A program made the position numbers and the translations under genes. Shown here piece after piece: positions 36,751 through 46,303 of a stretch of DNA of 64,000 nt. How positions within the stretch are numbered: the stretch's first letter is position 1; every line of letters begins with the position of its first letter. The stretch covers positions 36,043 through 100,042 of the forward strand of contig JACUTV010000002.1 in NCBI GenBank assembly GCA_014859645.1. Reading direction: 5' to 3'. This stretch comes from Campylobacterales bacterium (GTDB lineage Bacteria > Campylobacterota > Campylobacteria > Campylobacterales > Campylobacteraceae). The notes beneath the pieces were generated by a model, which was not told the origin of the DNA, did not search any database, and saw only the letters and a program-made list of their open reading frames with translations.

Positions 36751-39089
36751 TAGTAACACGAGCGTGGCTTAATGAGTGGATTGAGCTTGAAGGGATTTCA
36801 ACACAAACCGTATGTGAAACACTCAATGCTATTGGTTTAGAAGTGGATGGTTTGGTAGAACAGCGTATTCCTGAGAAAGTGGTTGTGGGGCACGTGGTGT
36901 CAAAAACGCCCCATCCTGATGCACAAAAATTGAATGTATGCCTTGTGAACGTGGGTCAAAAAGAGCCGCTTCAGATTGTCTGTGGCGCGGCCAATGTGGC
37001 ACAAGGGCAGTGGGTAGCTGTGGCTCTTGAAGGGTGTATTTTGCCTGGAGGTTTGGAGATTGCTCCGACACGGTTGCGTGGCATCGACTCCAACGGGATG
37101 ATTTGTTCTTCTACCGAGCTTGGTTTGCCTAAGATCAACGAGGGCATTATGGTGCTTGATGAAAGCGTTGGCCCGCTAGAACTTGGTCAGCCTTTGTGCG
37201 AAATGGAAGCGCTTAATGATGATGTGATTGAGATTGGGTTGACGCCAAACCGTGGAGATTGTTTGAGTATTCGAGGGGTGGCAAGAGACTTGGCAGTGGC
37301 CTTAAAACGCCCTTTGGCTCAGCATAAGGCGATTGAAGAAGAAGATAATCTACTAGGCATCGGACGGATTCTTTCTTTGCACGCAGAAGACAAACTCGAA
37401 GGCTCGTTTGTGTACAAAGCCTTTGAAAAACAGGCCATCAAGCCCAACGTTTTAATGGAACTGCGACTAGCGCAAGTGGAAGCAAAGTTTGGAAGCGACA
37501 TAGAGCGCGTGCTAGAGTACGCCACATACGCTACGGGTGTGTTGATGCGCGCATACGATTACACTTGTTTTGTGGACACTAAAGAAAAAGCAACCATTCA
37601 ACTTAAAAAAGACAGTAACGGCCTAGACGCCGTGTTTGGTGCTCATGGACGTGTGGCGTATGTGGGCTTTTCCCAAGAGAGCACGTGCCGCACAACCAAT
37701 GAGAGCAAAATTGTGATTGTTGAAGCAAACTTTTCATCGCCCGAATCCATGGCCGCACTGGGGGCACAAAATAAAACATTGAGCTCTGATAAGCACTTGT
37801 ACCGTTCTGCAAGAGGCAGTGAGCCCGAACTTGAGCTGGGTGTGGAGTACTTGTGGACACTTCTTCACAAAGAAAAAGGTGTTTCTTTATACGCGGGATC
37901 GCAAAAACTCACTAAAGAGCACAAGCCCAAGATGGTGATTTTATCCCTAGAAGAGTTGTGCGCGATGATTGGCCAAGAAATCCCTAAAAATCGCGTGGTT
38001 GACATCTTAAAACGCCTTGGATTTGACGTACATGTAAAGGTCGAACAAGAAGTGATGCACGTCAGCGTTCCTGCGTTTCGTCACGATGTGGTCAATACGC
38101 AAGACGTGTGTGAAGAAATTGTGCGCATGGTTGGTATTGATAACATTACTGCCAAGCCTTTTGTCTTTGCGGAAAAATCCCGCGCCAACGCCGCTTACGA
38201 ACACTACAAACTTCGCACCGCTTTGCGCCAAAAAGCTGCCGCGGTTGGCTTCTTTGAAAGCGTGCATTATTTGTTTGATGAACAAAAAAAACAAGAGCAT
38301 TACGGGATTAATGGGGTGTATAAAAAGCGTGAGCTTTCCAATCCCATCACCAATGAACTCAACACCATGCGTGCCACACTGGTTTTGCATTTGCTCGAAT
38401 CGGCAAGCAAAAACATTAAAAATGGTAGAAAGCGGGTGCCGTTGTTTGAGCTTGGACGTGTGTTTGACCGCAGTCGCGATGAAACAACAAAGTTAGGATT
38501 TGTCTTTAGTGGAGAGAGTGAAGAGGCGGCGTTGCCAAACCACGGCAAACCAAGCCCCATCACGCTCATGAACTTTGCTTCCAAAATCTCCCAAGTCATC
38601 GGACACATGCGCCTTGAAGCGGCTACGCCAACCAACAAGTTAACCAGTCCTTACGAATACGCCAATGTGATGGTTGGCGACGTGTGCGTGGGGTTTTTAG
38701 CAAGAGTGCATGCGCAAGTAGAAAAAGATTTTGACTTGCCTCGTACGTATATCGCTGAGTTGGACGTGGACGGATTGGCAAAAGAGCGTGTTATTGCTTC
38801 GGAGTATTCTAAATTTCCCTCTTCGAGTCGAGATTTGAGTTTACTGATTCCACGCACCCTGTCGTACCAACGCATTCGGTTATGTATCGAAGAAGCCAAG
38901 ATTGCAAATTTAAGCCAATGCTATCCCATCGACCGTTTTGAGAGCGCGGAACTTGGGGAGAATGTGAGCTTGACCATTAAACTGTTGTTTCAGCATGCTG
39001 AGCGCACTTTGGAAGAAAAAGAGATCAATGATGCCATCGACGCTGTGCTCAAAACCCTCAATGAAACCCTAGGTATCGGAATGCGATGA
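36747..39089 (+). CDS. pheT: Phenylalanyl-tRNA synthetase beta subunit
   Basis: 780 residues, the normal length. The N-terminal tRNA-binding OB domain ([25 protein letters not shown]) is followed by a B3/B4 editing region ([19 protein letters not shown]), the B5 domain ([13 protein letters not shown]), the catalytic-like core ([17 protein letters not shown]) and a C-terminal anticodon-binding ferredoxin-like domain ([15 protein letters not shown]). It overlaps pheS and aroA by 4 nt each, so the genes are translationally coupled. Confidence 0.98.
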   Translation: MIVTRAWLNEWIELEGISTQTVCETLNAIGLEVDGLVEQRIPEKVVVGHVVSKTPHPDAQKLNVCLVNVGQKEPLQIVCGAANVAQGQWVAVALEGCILPGGLEIAPTRLRGIDSNGMICSSTELGLPKINEGIMVLDESVGPLELGQPLCEMEALNDDVIEIGLTPNRGDCLSIRGVARDLAVALKRPLAQHKAIEEEDNLLGIGRILSLHAEDKLEGSFVYKAFEKQAIKPNVLMELRLAQVEAKFGSDIERVLEYATYATGVLMRAYDYTCFVDTKEKATIQLKKDSNGLDAVFGAHGRVAYVGFSQESTCRTTNESKIVIVEANFSSPESMAALGAQNKTLSSDKHLYRSARGSEPELELGVEYLWTLLHKEKGVSLYAGSQKLTKEHKPKMVILSLEELCAMIGQEIPKNRVVDILKRLGFDVHVKVEQEVMHVSVPAFRHDVVNTQDVCEEIVRMVGIDNITAKPFVFAEKSRANAAYEHYKLRTALRQKAAAVGFFESVHYLFDEQKKQEHYGINGVYKKRELSNPITNELNTMRATLVLHLLESASKNIKNGRKRVPLFELGRVFDRSRDETTKLGFVFSGESEEAALPNHGKPSPITLMNFASKISQVIGHMRLEAATPTNKLTSPYEYANVMVGDVCVGFLARVHAQVEKDFDLPRTYIAELDVDGLAKERVIASEYSKFPSSSRDLSLLIPRTLSYQRIRLCIEEAKIANLSQCYPIDRFESAELGENVSLTIKLLFQHAERTLEEKEINDAIDAVLKTLNETLGIGMR

Positions 39090-40369
39090 AAACCTACCGC
39101 ATTAAGCCAGCTGCGCCCTTTTCTCGCCACATCGAAGCCATAGCTCCTGATAAGTCCATCTCTCATCGGTGTGCTATTTTTTCCCTTTTAAGCGACCAAC
39201 CTTCACGCGTGCGCAACTACCTTCAAGGTGAAGACACGCTATGTACCTTGGAAATTGTGAAGCAACTTGGCGCCACCGTAGAAGAAAATGAAGGTGCGAT
39301 GGTTATCACCCCGCCTGTGGCACTTTTGGAACCACCTGTTGTGCTAGATTGCGGCAATTCTGGAACGGCGATGCGGCTTTTGATGGGCTTCTTAGCAGCC
39401 CGCGAAGGGTTTTTTGTTCTGCACGGTGACCCTTATCTTGCAGGACGCCCCATGCGGCGCGTGGCGGATCCTTTGCGTAGCATTGGCGCGCAGATTGATG
39501 GGCGTAAAAATGGCGATTTTTCCCCCATCGCCATTCGTGGTAAGCACTTAAGCGCGTTTACCTACCAAAGTCCTATCGCTTCGGCGCAAGTGAAAAGCGC
39601 TTTATTATTAGCAGCCTTGACGTCTGAGGCGCCCAGCCAGTTTTGGGAGCCAGAACTTAGCCGTGACCATACGGAAAAAATGCTTGCGGGCATGGGTGTT
39701 CAGATTGAGCGAGAGGGCTTACATGTAAAGGTTTATCCGCCCCAATCTCCCCTAAAACCATTAGACATTACTGTTCCTTCAGACCCTTCTAGCGCTTATT
39801 TCTTTGCCCTTGCCGCAGCCATCGTGCCAGGAAGTTGCGTGGTACTGAAACACGTGCTGCTAAACCCTACCCGCATCGAAGCGTTTAAAGTGCTTGAGCG
39901 CATGGGTACACAGATTGAATACACAGTTACAGATGAAACCTATGAGTCCATCGGCGATATTCGCGTTTCTTATGCCCCACTTCATGCTGTGGAGGTGAGT
40001 GAAAACATTGCGTGGCTGATTGATGAAATCCCTGCTCTTGGGATTGCTTTTGCGTGCGCGAGTGGTGTAAGTAAGATTTCTGGTGCTAAAGAGTTGCGCG
40101 TCAAAGAAAGCGACCGCATCGCAACCACCGTGACCAACTTGCGCCAATGCGGCATAGAAGTCCATGAGTTTGAAGATGGATTTGAAGTGACTGGCGGGAC
40201 TTTGCAGTCTGCTAAGGTCACAAGTTTTGGCGACCACCGCATCGCGATGAGTTTTGCTATCGCAGGGTTGGTGTGTGGCATGGAGATCGACGACACGGCC
40301 TGCATAGCAACTTCTTTTCCAAACTTCCTCACGTTATTGCAAAGCATAGGAGATGCCCGTGAAGATTAA
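39086..40369 (+). CDS. aroA: 3-phosphoshikimate 1-carboxyvinyltransferase (EPSP synthase)
   Basis: 427 residues, normal length. It transfers enolpyruvate from PEP to shikimate-3-phosphate. Motifs: DKSISHRCAIFSLLS, LDCGNSGTAMRLLMG, GDPYLAGRPMRRVADPL, SAQVKSALLLAALTSE and the C-terminal KESDRIATTVTNLR and GDHRIAMSFAIAGL. Its start overlaps pheT and its end overlaps ispH. The position among pheST and ispH is conserved in Campylobacter. Confidence 0.98.
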   Translation: MKTYRIKPAAPFSRHIEAIAPDKSISHRCAIFSLLSDQPSRVRNYLQGEDTLCTLEIVKQLGATVEENEGAMVITPPVALLEPPVVLDCGNSGTAMRLLMGFLAAREGFFVLHGDPYLAGRPMRRVADPLRSIGAQIDGRKNGDFSPIAIRGKHLSAFTYQSPIASAQVKSALLLAALTSEAPSQFWEPELSRDHTEKMLAGMGVQIEREGLHVKVYPPQSPLKPLDITVPSDPSSAYFFALAAAIVPGSCVVLKHVLLNPTRIEAFKVLERMGTQIEYTVTDETYESIGDIRVSYAPLHAVEVSENIAWLIDEIPALGIAFACASGVSKISGAKELRVKESDRIATTVTNLRQCGIEVHEFEDGFEVTGGTLQSAKVTSFGDHRIAMSFAIAGLVCGMEIDDTACIATSFPNFLTLLQSIGDARED

Positions 40370-41189
40370 ATTGGCCAAAAACTACGGATTTTGTTTTGGG
40401 GTCAAGCGGGCTATTAAGATTGCCGAGAGCGCGCAAAATGCTTCTACCATCGGGCCATTGATTCACAACAACGAAGAAATTTTACGCCTCAAAAAAAACT
40501 TCAACGTAGAAACCCTTGAAGACATCACCCACGTTTCAGACACGCAAAAAGCCATCATTCGTACCCACGGTATTCCCAAGCAAGACCTCCAGTTTTTGAA
40601 AGATAAAAAAGTCGACATTATCGACGCTACCTGCCCTTACGTTACCAAACCTCAAAAGATTTGCGAGAAAATGAGCAAAGAAGGGTACGACATCGTTATC
40701 TTTGGAGACGAAGCACACCCTGAGGTTAAAGGGGTAAAAAGTTACGCCAGTGGCGAAGTGCATGTGGTCTTACATGTAAGCGAATTGGCCACCTTAAAAC
40801 TTGGCTCGCGGGTGGCGGTGGTCTCACAAACCACACGCAAAGTGGAAGAATTCAAAGAAATCGTGAGTTATCTCATTTCTCACTACAAGGAAGTGCGGGT
40901 ATTTAACACCATTTGTAACGCCACCTTTGAAAACCAAGATGCTGCAAGGGAACTTTCCAAAGAAGCTGACGTCATGGTCATCATAGGAGGCAAAAACTCC
41001 TCCAATACCAAGCAGTTATTGCATATTTCTAAAGAGTTTTGCTTTGACAGTTATTTGATTGAAAGCGAGCGTGAGTTGGAGAAAACGTGGTTTGAAGGTA
41101 AGCAATTATGCGGTATCACAGCAGGCGCTTCGACACCAGATTGGATTATTGAAAAAATTATTGAAAAAATAAGCAATTTTAAAGTATAA
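40359..41189 (+). CDS. ispH: 4-hydroxy-3-methylbut-2-enyl diphosphate reductase
   Basis: 276 residues from GTG 40359, chosen because AGGAG lies 6 nt upstream and abuts the ATG at 40353 used by the ORF track. It is the last enzyme of the MEP isoprenoid pathway and uses a 4Fe-4S cluster. The three cluster cysteines are visible in NYGFCFGVKRAI, DATCPYVTKPQ and NTICNATFENQDA. HPEVKG and GITAGASTPDWIIE are also typical. The start lies within aroA, and the stop lies in the rpsA -10 box. Confidence 0.97.
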   Translation: MKIKLAKNYGFCFGVKRAIKIAESAQNASTIGPLIHNNEEILRLKKNFNVETLEDITHVSDTQKAIIRTHGIPKQDLQFLKDKKVDIIDATCPYVTKPQKICEKMSKEGYDIVIFGDEAHPEVKGVKSYASGEVHVVLHVSELATLKLGSRVAVVSQTTRKVEEFKEIVSYLISHYKEVRVFNTICNATFENQDAARELSKEADVMVIIGGKNSSNTKQLLHISKEFCFDSYLIESERELEKTWFEGKQLCGITAGASTPDWIIEKIIEKISNFKV

Positions 41190-41190
41190 T
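41161..41190 (+). promoter_or_regulatory. rpsA promoter
   Basis: TTGAAA at 41161-41166 and TATAAT at 41185-41190, spacer 18 bp. It overlaps the ispH stop codon and gives rpsA its own ~62-nt leader, consistent with the need for high S1 expression. Confidence 0.65.
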
Positions 41191-41258
41191 AAGCGACTTT
41201 TCGTCTGTTTTTCGCATTCAAACGCAAAAGACAAAATTTAAATATACAAAGGATCGTG

Positions 41259-42944
41259 ATGGCTGAGGTGAACACTAATGTTCAAACACAGGGTGCAAAT
41301 GAGCATGAAGAGACAATGGAAGAGGCAGATTTTGCTGCAATGCTTGAGGAATCTTTCAAAGAAACCGAAAAAGATGCATATGTTGACGGTGTAATCGTTG
41401 AAATTAAAGACGACATGGTACTAGTGGACGTGGGCAAGAAGTCTGAAGGCCGCCTTAATATCGCTGAAATTTTAGATGCTGAGGGAAAACCGACGTATAA
41501 AATTGGCGACATGATTAAAGTGGTTGTGACAGGTTTCCGTAACGAACGCCCTATGGTTTCCCATAAAAAAGCACTCAAAAAAGAAAAAGTAAAAGCGTTT
41601 ATTGAATCGCACACAGAAGAAGACGAGACCATTTTGGATGTAAAAATCGTAGGTAAAAACCGCGGTGGCTTTATCGCAGAAGATGATGATGGTGTTGAAT
41701 TTTTCTTACCACGCTCACAAGCGGCGGTGCGTGATCCCCAAACACTCGTAGGAAAATCAATCAAAGCACGTATTTTAAAGATTGATCCTCAGAGTGAATC
41801 TATCTTGATTTCTCGCAAAAAACTCCTTGATGATGACCGCAAGAAACGTAAAGACTTAATCCAAGAGCTGATGGAAAAAGACGATGTTGTTGAAGGCGTG
41901 ATTAAAAAGATTACGACCTATGGCATGTTCGTGGATATCGGCGGCGTGGACGGTTTGGTGCACTACAGCGAAATCAGTTACAAGGGTCCCGTTAACCCCA
42001 ACACCCTTTACAGTGAAGGCGATAAGGTCCCTGTAAAAGCGATTAGCTACGACAAAGAAAAACGTCACCTTTCTCTTTCCATCAAAGCAGCAATGCCTGA
42101 TCCTTGGGACGAAATCAAAGACGCACTTGACGTGGGCGATGCTATTCAAGTTACCATTAGCAATATTGAGCCGTATGGCGCATTTGTGGATCTTGGAAAT
42201 GATATCGAAGGCTTTTTGCACATTTCTGAAATCTCTTGGGATAAAAACATTAAACACCCAAAAGACCACATTGAAGAAGGGCAAGTGGTAGACGTGGAAG
42301 TGATTGAAATCAGTCCACAAGACAGACGCCTTCGCGTCTCTTTGAAAAACTTGCTTGCCAAGCCTTTTGATGAGTTCAAATCTGCCTTTAAAGTGGGCGA
42401 TGTTGTGATGGGCGAAGTGACAACAACCACTGCCTTTGGTGCCTTTGTGCGCGTGGGTTCTGTGGAAGGATTGCTTCACAATGAAGACGCTTCGTGGGAC
42501 CGCAATGAAAAATGCAAAGACCTCTTCAAAGTAGGAGATGAAGTTGAAGTGAAGATTGTGAAAGTGGACGAAGAGAGTGAAAAAATCTCCCTTTCCCGCA
42601 AAGAACTTCAAGACAGTCCTGTGCAGCAGTACGCTAAAAAACATGGCGCGGGCGACATCGTTATGGGTAAGATCCGTGACGTAAAAGAGTTTGGCATTTT
42701 TGTTGAGCTTGAAGAAAATGTCGATGCACTTATTCGCAAGGAAGATTTAGGTCCTGTGAATCCCGAAGAAGTGAGCATTGGAGATGAGATTGAGGCAGCT
42801 ATCGCCTTTATCGATGAAAAAAAGAACCGCATCCGTCTTTCTATTCGTCGTCTCTCTAAAATGAAAGAGCGCGAAGTGCTCAATGAGATTAATAAAGAAG
42901 AGAAGATGACATTGGGAGATATTCTTAAAGACCAATTGTCCTAA
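41259..42944 (+). CDS. rpsA: 30S ribosomal protein S1
   Basis: 561 residues from ATG 41259, with AAGGA 5 nt upstream. It contains six consecutive S1/OB repeats. Good examples are EGVIKKITTYGMFVDIGGVDGLVHYSEIS (third) and VTISNIEPYGAFVDLGNDIEGFLHISEIS (fourth). It binds mRNA and helps initiation on structured leaders. The acidic N-terminus (~30 residues) is the ribosome-docking segment. No TACATGTA palindrome lies in this gene or its neighbour serA. It follows ispH and precedes a small exported-protein gene by 3 bp. Confidence 0.97.
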   Translation: MAEVNTNVQTQGANEHEETMEEADFAAMLEESFKETEKDAYVDGVIVEIKDDMVLVDVGKKSEGRLNIAEILDAEGKPTYKIGDMIKVVVTGFRNERPMVSHKKALKKEKVKAFIESHTEEDETILDVKIVGKNRGGFIAEDDDGVEFFLPRSQAAVRDPQTLVGKSIKARILKIDPQSESILISRKKLLDDDRKKRKDLIQELMEKDDVVEGVIKKITTYGMFVDIGGVDGLVHYSEISYKGPVNPNTLYSEGDKVPVKAISYDKEKRHLSLSIKAAMPDPWDEIKDALDVGDAIQVTISNIEPYGAFVDLGNDIEGFLHISEISWDKNIKHPKDHIEEGQVVDVEVIEISPQDRRLRVSLKNLLAKPFDEFKSAFKVGDVVMGEVTTTTAFGAFVRVGSVEGLLHNEDASWDRNEKCKDLFKVGDEVEVKIVKVDEESEKISLSRKELQDSPVQQYAKKHGAGDIVMGKIRDVKEFGIFVELEENVDALIRKEDLGPVNPEEVSIGDEIEAAIAFIDEKKNRIRLSIRRLSKMKEREVLNEINKEEKMTLGDILKDQLS

Positions 42945-42947
42945 GAA

Positions 42948-43427
42948 ATGCGTAAACGTATACTGCTCTCCTCCTTTGTGCTGTTAAGTCTTTTTTTGGC
43001 GGCAGTGTTTATCGCACTGATTCGGTTTGCCAATCAGACCACAGCACAGGTGGCGGCCGTTGCACCTAGTGAAAAACAGACACCTCAGCCGGCAAGACAA
43101 GGTGGTTCTTGGGCCCAGAAAATGGCCCAAGCTGCTGCCTTGGATTACCACTTTCCTGTCAATGAACTTTTTATTAAGTTAGAGCTAGAAGAAGCAAAAC
43201 CCCCTAAAGAACATATCTTTCAATTGGTCATCGAACGTAGCGACCTCTATTCTCATTTTTGCATCATGCAAACACTTCAAGCCTTCCCTTTTTCCTACAG
43301 TGTGGTTAAAGACCGCCAAGGTAACGTGATTTATGTGAATGCGCAGGGCAAAGAGATGTTGGATGCCGTGGTGAAACGGTTGAAGGAATACGATATAGAA
43401 TCCATTGTAAAAGAGGCATGGTTATGA
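42948..43427 (+). CDS. Membrane-anchored periplasmic hypothetical protein
   Basis: 159 residues. A single N-terminal hydrophobic helix (ILLSSFVLLSLFLAAVFIALI) after MRKR suggests inner-membrane anchoring with a periplasmic domain. A Pro/Gln-rich linker follows, then a mixed alpha/beta domain (HIFQLVIERSDLYSHFCIMQTL, YSVVKDRQGNVIYVNAQGKEM). No domain is recognised. It lies between rpsA (3 bp) and serA (4-nt overlap). A small exported protein sits at the same place in Campylobacter (Cj0892c position), so the association is conserved though unexplained. Confidence 0.8.
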   Translation: MRKRILLSSFVLLSLFLAAVFIALIRFANQTTAQVAAVAPSEKQTPQPARQGGSWAQKMAQAAALDYHFPVNELFIKLELEEAKPPKEHIFQLVIERSDLYSHFCIMQTLQAFPFSYSVVKDRQGNVIYVNAQGKEMLDAVVKRLKEYDIESIVKEAWL

Positions 43428-44998
43428 AAACGGTAATTGTATGTGACGCGATTCACGCCAAAGGCTTTGAACTTTTAAAGCAAGAGGGCGTGGAAGTGAT
43501 TGATGCGGTCAAGGTTCCCAAAGATGAACTTCTTGGGCTTATGCATAAGGCCGACGTTGCCATCACCCGAAGTTCTACGGATATTGACGAAGCCTTTTTA
43601 AACGCGGCAACAAACCTTAAAGCCCTTGTGCGTGCAGGCGTGGGCGTGGACAATGTGGACTTGGAGGCCTGCAGTAAACGCGGTATTATTGCCATGAACG
43701 TTCCTGCGGCCAATACGATTGCAGCGGTGGAGCTAACCATGGCGCACCTTTTGGCCTCAGCAAGAAGCTTACCGCAAGCCCACAATCACCTTAAAAATGA
43801 CCGTGTCTGGAAGCGTGAAAAATGGTATGGCGTAGAGTTGTGCGGCAAAAAACTGGGCGTCATTGGGTTTGGAAATATTGGAAGCCGTGTGGCGTTGCGC
43901 GCGAAAGCATTTGAGATGGATATCGTGGCGTATGATCCTTATATTCCTTCTTCCAAAGTGACCGATTTGGGCATGGCGTACACGGAAAATTTTGAAGATA
44001 TTTTGGCCTGCGATTTCATCACAATTCATACACCCAAAAACAAAGAAACCCTTAATATCATTGACGATGAAGAAATTGGACGCATGAAAAAAGGGGTGCG
44101 ACTCATCAACGTGGCACGCGGAGGTTTGTATAATGAAATAGCCCTTGAACGCGGTTTGCGCAGTGGAAAAGTGGCCTATGCGTCCATCGATGTTTTTTCC
44201 TACGAACCCGCAACCGACCACCCATTACTTGACCTTGATAATATCTGTGTTACGCCTCACTTGGGTGCAAACACCCTTGAATCCCAAGAGAAAATCGCCA
44301 TTCAAGCGGCCGAACAAGCCCTAGCAGCACTTCGGGGAACGAGTTATCCTAATGCGCTAAACCTTCCCTTTAAGGTAGAGGAGTTGCCGCCTTTTGTGAT
44401 GCCTTATGTGGAGTTGTTGCAAAAAATGTCGCACATGGCCGCGCAAATTAATAAGCATTCCATTACGTCTATTCGCCTTGAGGCAGAAGGAAATATTGGA
44501 AAATACGTCAACTCAATGCTCACGTTTGCCCTTGTAGGCGCCTTTCGCGAATCCCTTGGGGAGACGATTAATTACGTGAATGCTTCTTTTGTGGCGAAGG
44601 AAAAAGGGGTGAAAACCTCGGCAATTGTAGAGCCAAAAAGTGGGTATGACAATAAAATTACCGTAAAAATCACTACTGAAAAAGGGATGACAAGCATTAG
44701 TGGCACGGTGTTTGGCGAGAGCGAACAGCGCATTGTCAACATCAACGGCTTTAAAACCGACTTTAAACCCAAGGGTAAAATGATTGTCTTTAAAAACTCC
44801 GATGTTCCTGGGGTTATCATGGATATCAGCTCCATTTTGGCCGAACACCATGTAAACATCGCAGACTTTAGACTCGGAAGAGACGAGCACGGTATGGCAC
44901 TTGCGGTGATTTTGGTGGATGAAGCCATTGATAAACACATCTTGGCAAAACTAAACGCTCTTAACACCTGCATCTGGGCAGAATACGCCGTCCTCTAA
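43424..44998 (+). CDS. serA: D-3-phosphoglycerate dehydrogenase
   Basis: 524 residues from ATG 43424, 8 nt after AGAGG; an ATG six bases earlier is too close. It catalyses the first step of serine synthesis. Long type-1 form: NAD-binding domain with LGVIGFGNIGSRVA and NVARGGLYNEIAL, catalytic region with VTPHLGANTLESQEKIA, an intervening ASB domain (~320-440), and a C-terminal ACT domain (~450-524, DVPGVIMDISSILAEHHVNIADFRLGR). The stop lies one base from the stop of the convergent 56-residue gene. Confidence 0.97.
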   Translation: MKTVIVCDAIHAKGFELLKQEGVEVIDAVKVPKDELLGLMHKADVAITRSSTDIDEAFLNAATNLKALVRAGVGVDNVDLEACSKRGIIAMNVPAANTIAAVELTMAHLLASARSLPQAHNHLKNDRVWKREKWYGVELCGKKLGVIGFGNIGSRVALRAKAFEMDIVAYDPYIPSSKVTDLGMAYTENFEDILACDFITIHTPKNKETLNIIDDEEIGRMKKGVRLINVARGGLYNEIALERGLRSGKVAYASIDVFSYEPATDHPLLDLDNICVTPHLGANTLESQEKIAIQAAEQALAALRGTSYPNALNLPFKVEELPPFVMPYVELLQKMSHMAAQINKHSITSIRLEAEGNIGKYVNSMLTFALVGAFRESLGETINYVNASFVAKEKGVKTSAIVEPKSGYDNKITVKITTEKGMTSISGTVFGESEQRIVNINGFKTDFKPKGKMIVFKNSDVPGVIMDISSILAEHHVNIADFRLGRDEHGMALAVILVDEAIDKHILAKLNALNTCIWAEYAVL

Positions 44999-44999
44999 G

Positions 45000-45170
45000 C
45001 TAGTGACCCAAGGCCGCCTTTTTCTTACGGCGTGCCTTGGCCCAAAAACGTAAAATTTTCCCACGAATCTCTTTTGCAAATGCTTTAGGGCACCGCCGTT
45101 GCTGTTGTTTGCTTAAGCACAAAAATAATTCTTCAAGCCCTTGTTTTTCCTGAATAGTGACATGCGTCAT
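45000..45170 (-). CDS. 56-residue basic protein downstream of HTH regulator
   Basis: Below the ORF-track cutoff. ATG at 45170 overlaps the stop of the HTH gene (ATGA), so the two are coupled. The product starts MTHVTIQEKQGLEELFLCL and becomes strongly basic (QQQRRCPKAFAKEIRGKIL, then ARRKKKAALGH), about 16 Lys/Arg in 56 residues. It could bind nucleic acid or act with the HTH protein, but no family is recognised. Its 3' part contains an inverted repeat (CCAAGGC...GCCTTGG, 45008-45040) that may also end serA transcripts. Confidence 0.6.
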   Translation of the reverse strand: MTHVTIQEKQGLEELFLCLSKQQQRRCPKAFAKEIRGKILRFWAKARRKKKAALGH

Positions 45171-45415
45171 TGAATTTCCCTTTGGGCATTTTTTACTCGC
45201 CGAACCAATCGAACCACATCATCATCATTTAATAAACCCAACATCTTAAATACGGCTTTAACTGCCTTTGGGGCGTTATTTCCAAGGCGCCATTCTTGAT
45301 AGGTGCGCATGGAAATGCCAAGCAAGTGGGCCATCTCTTTGTGGGAGATACGTTTTCCTAAATGCTGTGCTTCTACACTGGTGTGCAAGAGATTAAAGAT
45401 GTCAGAAGTGTTCAT
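45167..45415 (-). CDS. Small helix-turn-helix (XRE-like) regulator
   Basis: 82 residues. The central HLGKRISHKEMAHLLGISMRTYQEWRLGNNAPKAV is a classical helix-turn-helix of the XRE/Cro type, flanked by short helices. It is coupled by ATGA to the 56-residue basic gene. It lies downstream of an A/T-rich region with palindromes that could be its operator. A two-gene regulator plus small basic protein unit with A/T-rich control DNA recalls toxin-antitoxin or small accessory modules, but nothing proves this. Confidence 0.75.
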   Translation of the reverse strand: MNTSDIFNLLHTSVEAQHLGKRISHKEMAHLLGISMRTYQEWRLGNNAPKAVKAVFKMLGLLNDDDVVRLVRRVKNAQREIQ

Positions 45416-45612
45416 TATGCAACCTAAAGTACGTATTTAGACATAAAAAATACATTTTTAATGTAAAAAAACTCCGTAATTCTACAATATCATAGATAAA
45501 ACAGATATTAAAATGTAAATAAATCCTAAATAACTTGTTTTAATATACGTAAATATGTATGTAATATGTGATTATTTGTATTTGTAAAAAGGGGCTTGAA
45601 AAATGCTTTGAT
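45416..45612. other. A/T-rich intergenic region with palindromes
   Basis: About 200 bp without a gene and clearly richer in A/T than the rest of the window. It contains the palindrome TACATTTTTAATGTA (45451-45465) and two related TACGTA sites: AGTACGTATTTA near 45429 and ATATACGTAAATA near 45544. These are candidate operators for the HTH gene. No open frame or RNA fold is convincing here. Confidence 0.6.
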
Positions 45613-45632
45613 GGAGGCCTTCGCCTCCTTTT
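45613..45632 (+). terminator. Hairpin upstream of efp
   Basis: GGAGGC / GCCTCC with a CTTC tetraloop, followed by TTTT. It may insulate efp from upstream transcription. Confidence 0.55.
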
Positions 45633-45657
45633 GCAAAAATTCTAATCAAAAATTGGC

Positions 45658-45663
45658 TATACT
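45658..45663 (+). promoter_or_regulatory. -10 box of the efp promoter
   Basis: TATACT 24 bp before the efp start codon, just after the GGAGGC hairpin. The leader would be short and contains TTAGGAG. Confidence 0.5.
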
Positions 45664-45687
45664 TTTAAAAATTTTTTAGGAGAGATG

Positions 45688-46254
45688 ATGGCTTCTTACT
45701 CCATGGGAGACTTGAAAAAAGGGCTCAAAATTGAGCTAAATGGCGTACCGTACAAGATTACAGAGTATCAACACGTCAAACCTGGTAAGGGTGCAGCCTT
45801 TGTGCGCGTCAAGATTAAATCTTATTTCAATAGCAAGGTGATTGAAAAAACATTTCACGCAGGTGACAAGTGTGAACAGCCAAACCTTGTGCAAAAACAG
45901 ATGCAGTATTTGTACGATGATGGCGAGTTGTTGCAGTTTATGGACACCGAATCCTACGAGCAAGTAGGGATTGCCCATGATCAAGTGGGAGATGTGATTA
46001 AGTGGATGATTGATGGGATGATGGTCGATATTTTATTTCACAACGGACAAGCCATTGACGTAGAAGTGCCTGGAACGGTTGAGCTTAAAATCGTCGAAAC
46101 CCCGCCTAACTTCAAGGGAGATTCACAGGGAGGCAAAAAGCCTGCGACCCTTGAAAGCGGCGCCGTGGTGCAGATTCCGTTTCATGTTCTTGAGGGAGAA
46201 GTGATTCGCGTAGATACCATCAAGGGCGAATATTTAGAGCGCGTTAGCAAATAA
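45688..46254 (+). CDS. efp: Translation elongation factor P
   Basis: 188 residues from ATG 45688, 5 nt after AGGAG; the ORF track uses the ATG one codon earlier. It relieves ribosome stalling at polyproline stretches. The three-domain fold begins [22 protein letters not shown]. The modification loop [12 protein letters not shown] has Lys at position 34. The OB domains carry [17 protein letters not shown] and the C-terminal signature [28 protein letters not shown] terminator made of two inverted TACATGTA copies follows. Confidence 0.98.
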   Translation: MASYSMGDLKKGLKIELNGVPYKITEYQHVKPGKGAAFVRVKIKSYFNSKVIEKTFHAGDKCEQPNLVQKQMQYLYDDGELLQFMDTESYEQVGIAHDQVGDVIKWMIDGMMVDILFHNGQAIDVEVPGTVELKIVETPPNFKGDSQGGKKPATLESGAVVQIPFHVLEGEVIRVDTIKGEYLERVSK

Positions 46255-46262
46255 CACGTGGT

Positions 46263-46303
46263 AAATCCCTTACATGTAAAGAGCTACATGTAAGGGATTT
46301 TTT
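46263..46303. terminator. Bidirectional terminator built from two inverted TACATGTA palindromes
   Basis: AAATCCCTTACATGTA and TACATGTAAGGGATTT pair over 16 bp around AAGAGC, followed by a T-run. It separates the convergent efp and selW-like genes and serves both. Each arm holds one copy of the window-wide repeated palindrome with its common CC/GG flank. Confidence 0.9.

Noticed and set aside
41856-42644. 262-residue minus-strand ORF opposite rpsA
   Set aside because: It mirrors the repeated S1 domains in antisense and has no start signal or known domain.
45416-45612. CRISPR leader or degenerate array in the A/T-rich region
   Set aside because: There are short related TACGTA sites but no regularly spaced direct repeats and no cas genes.
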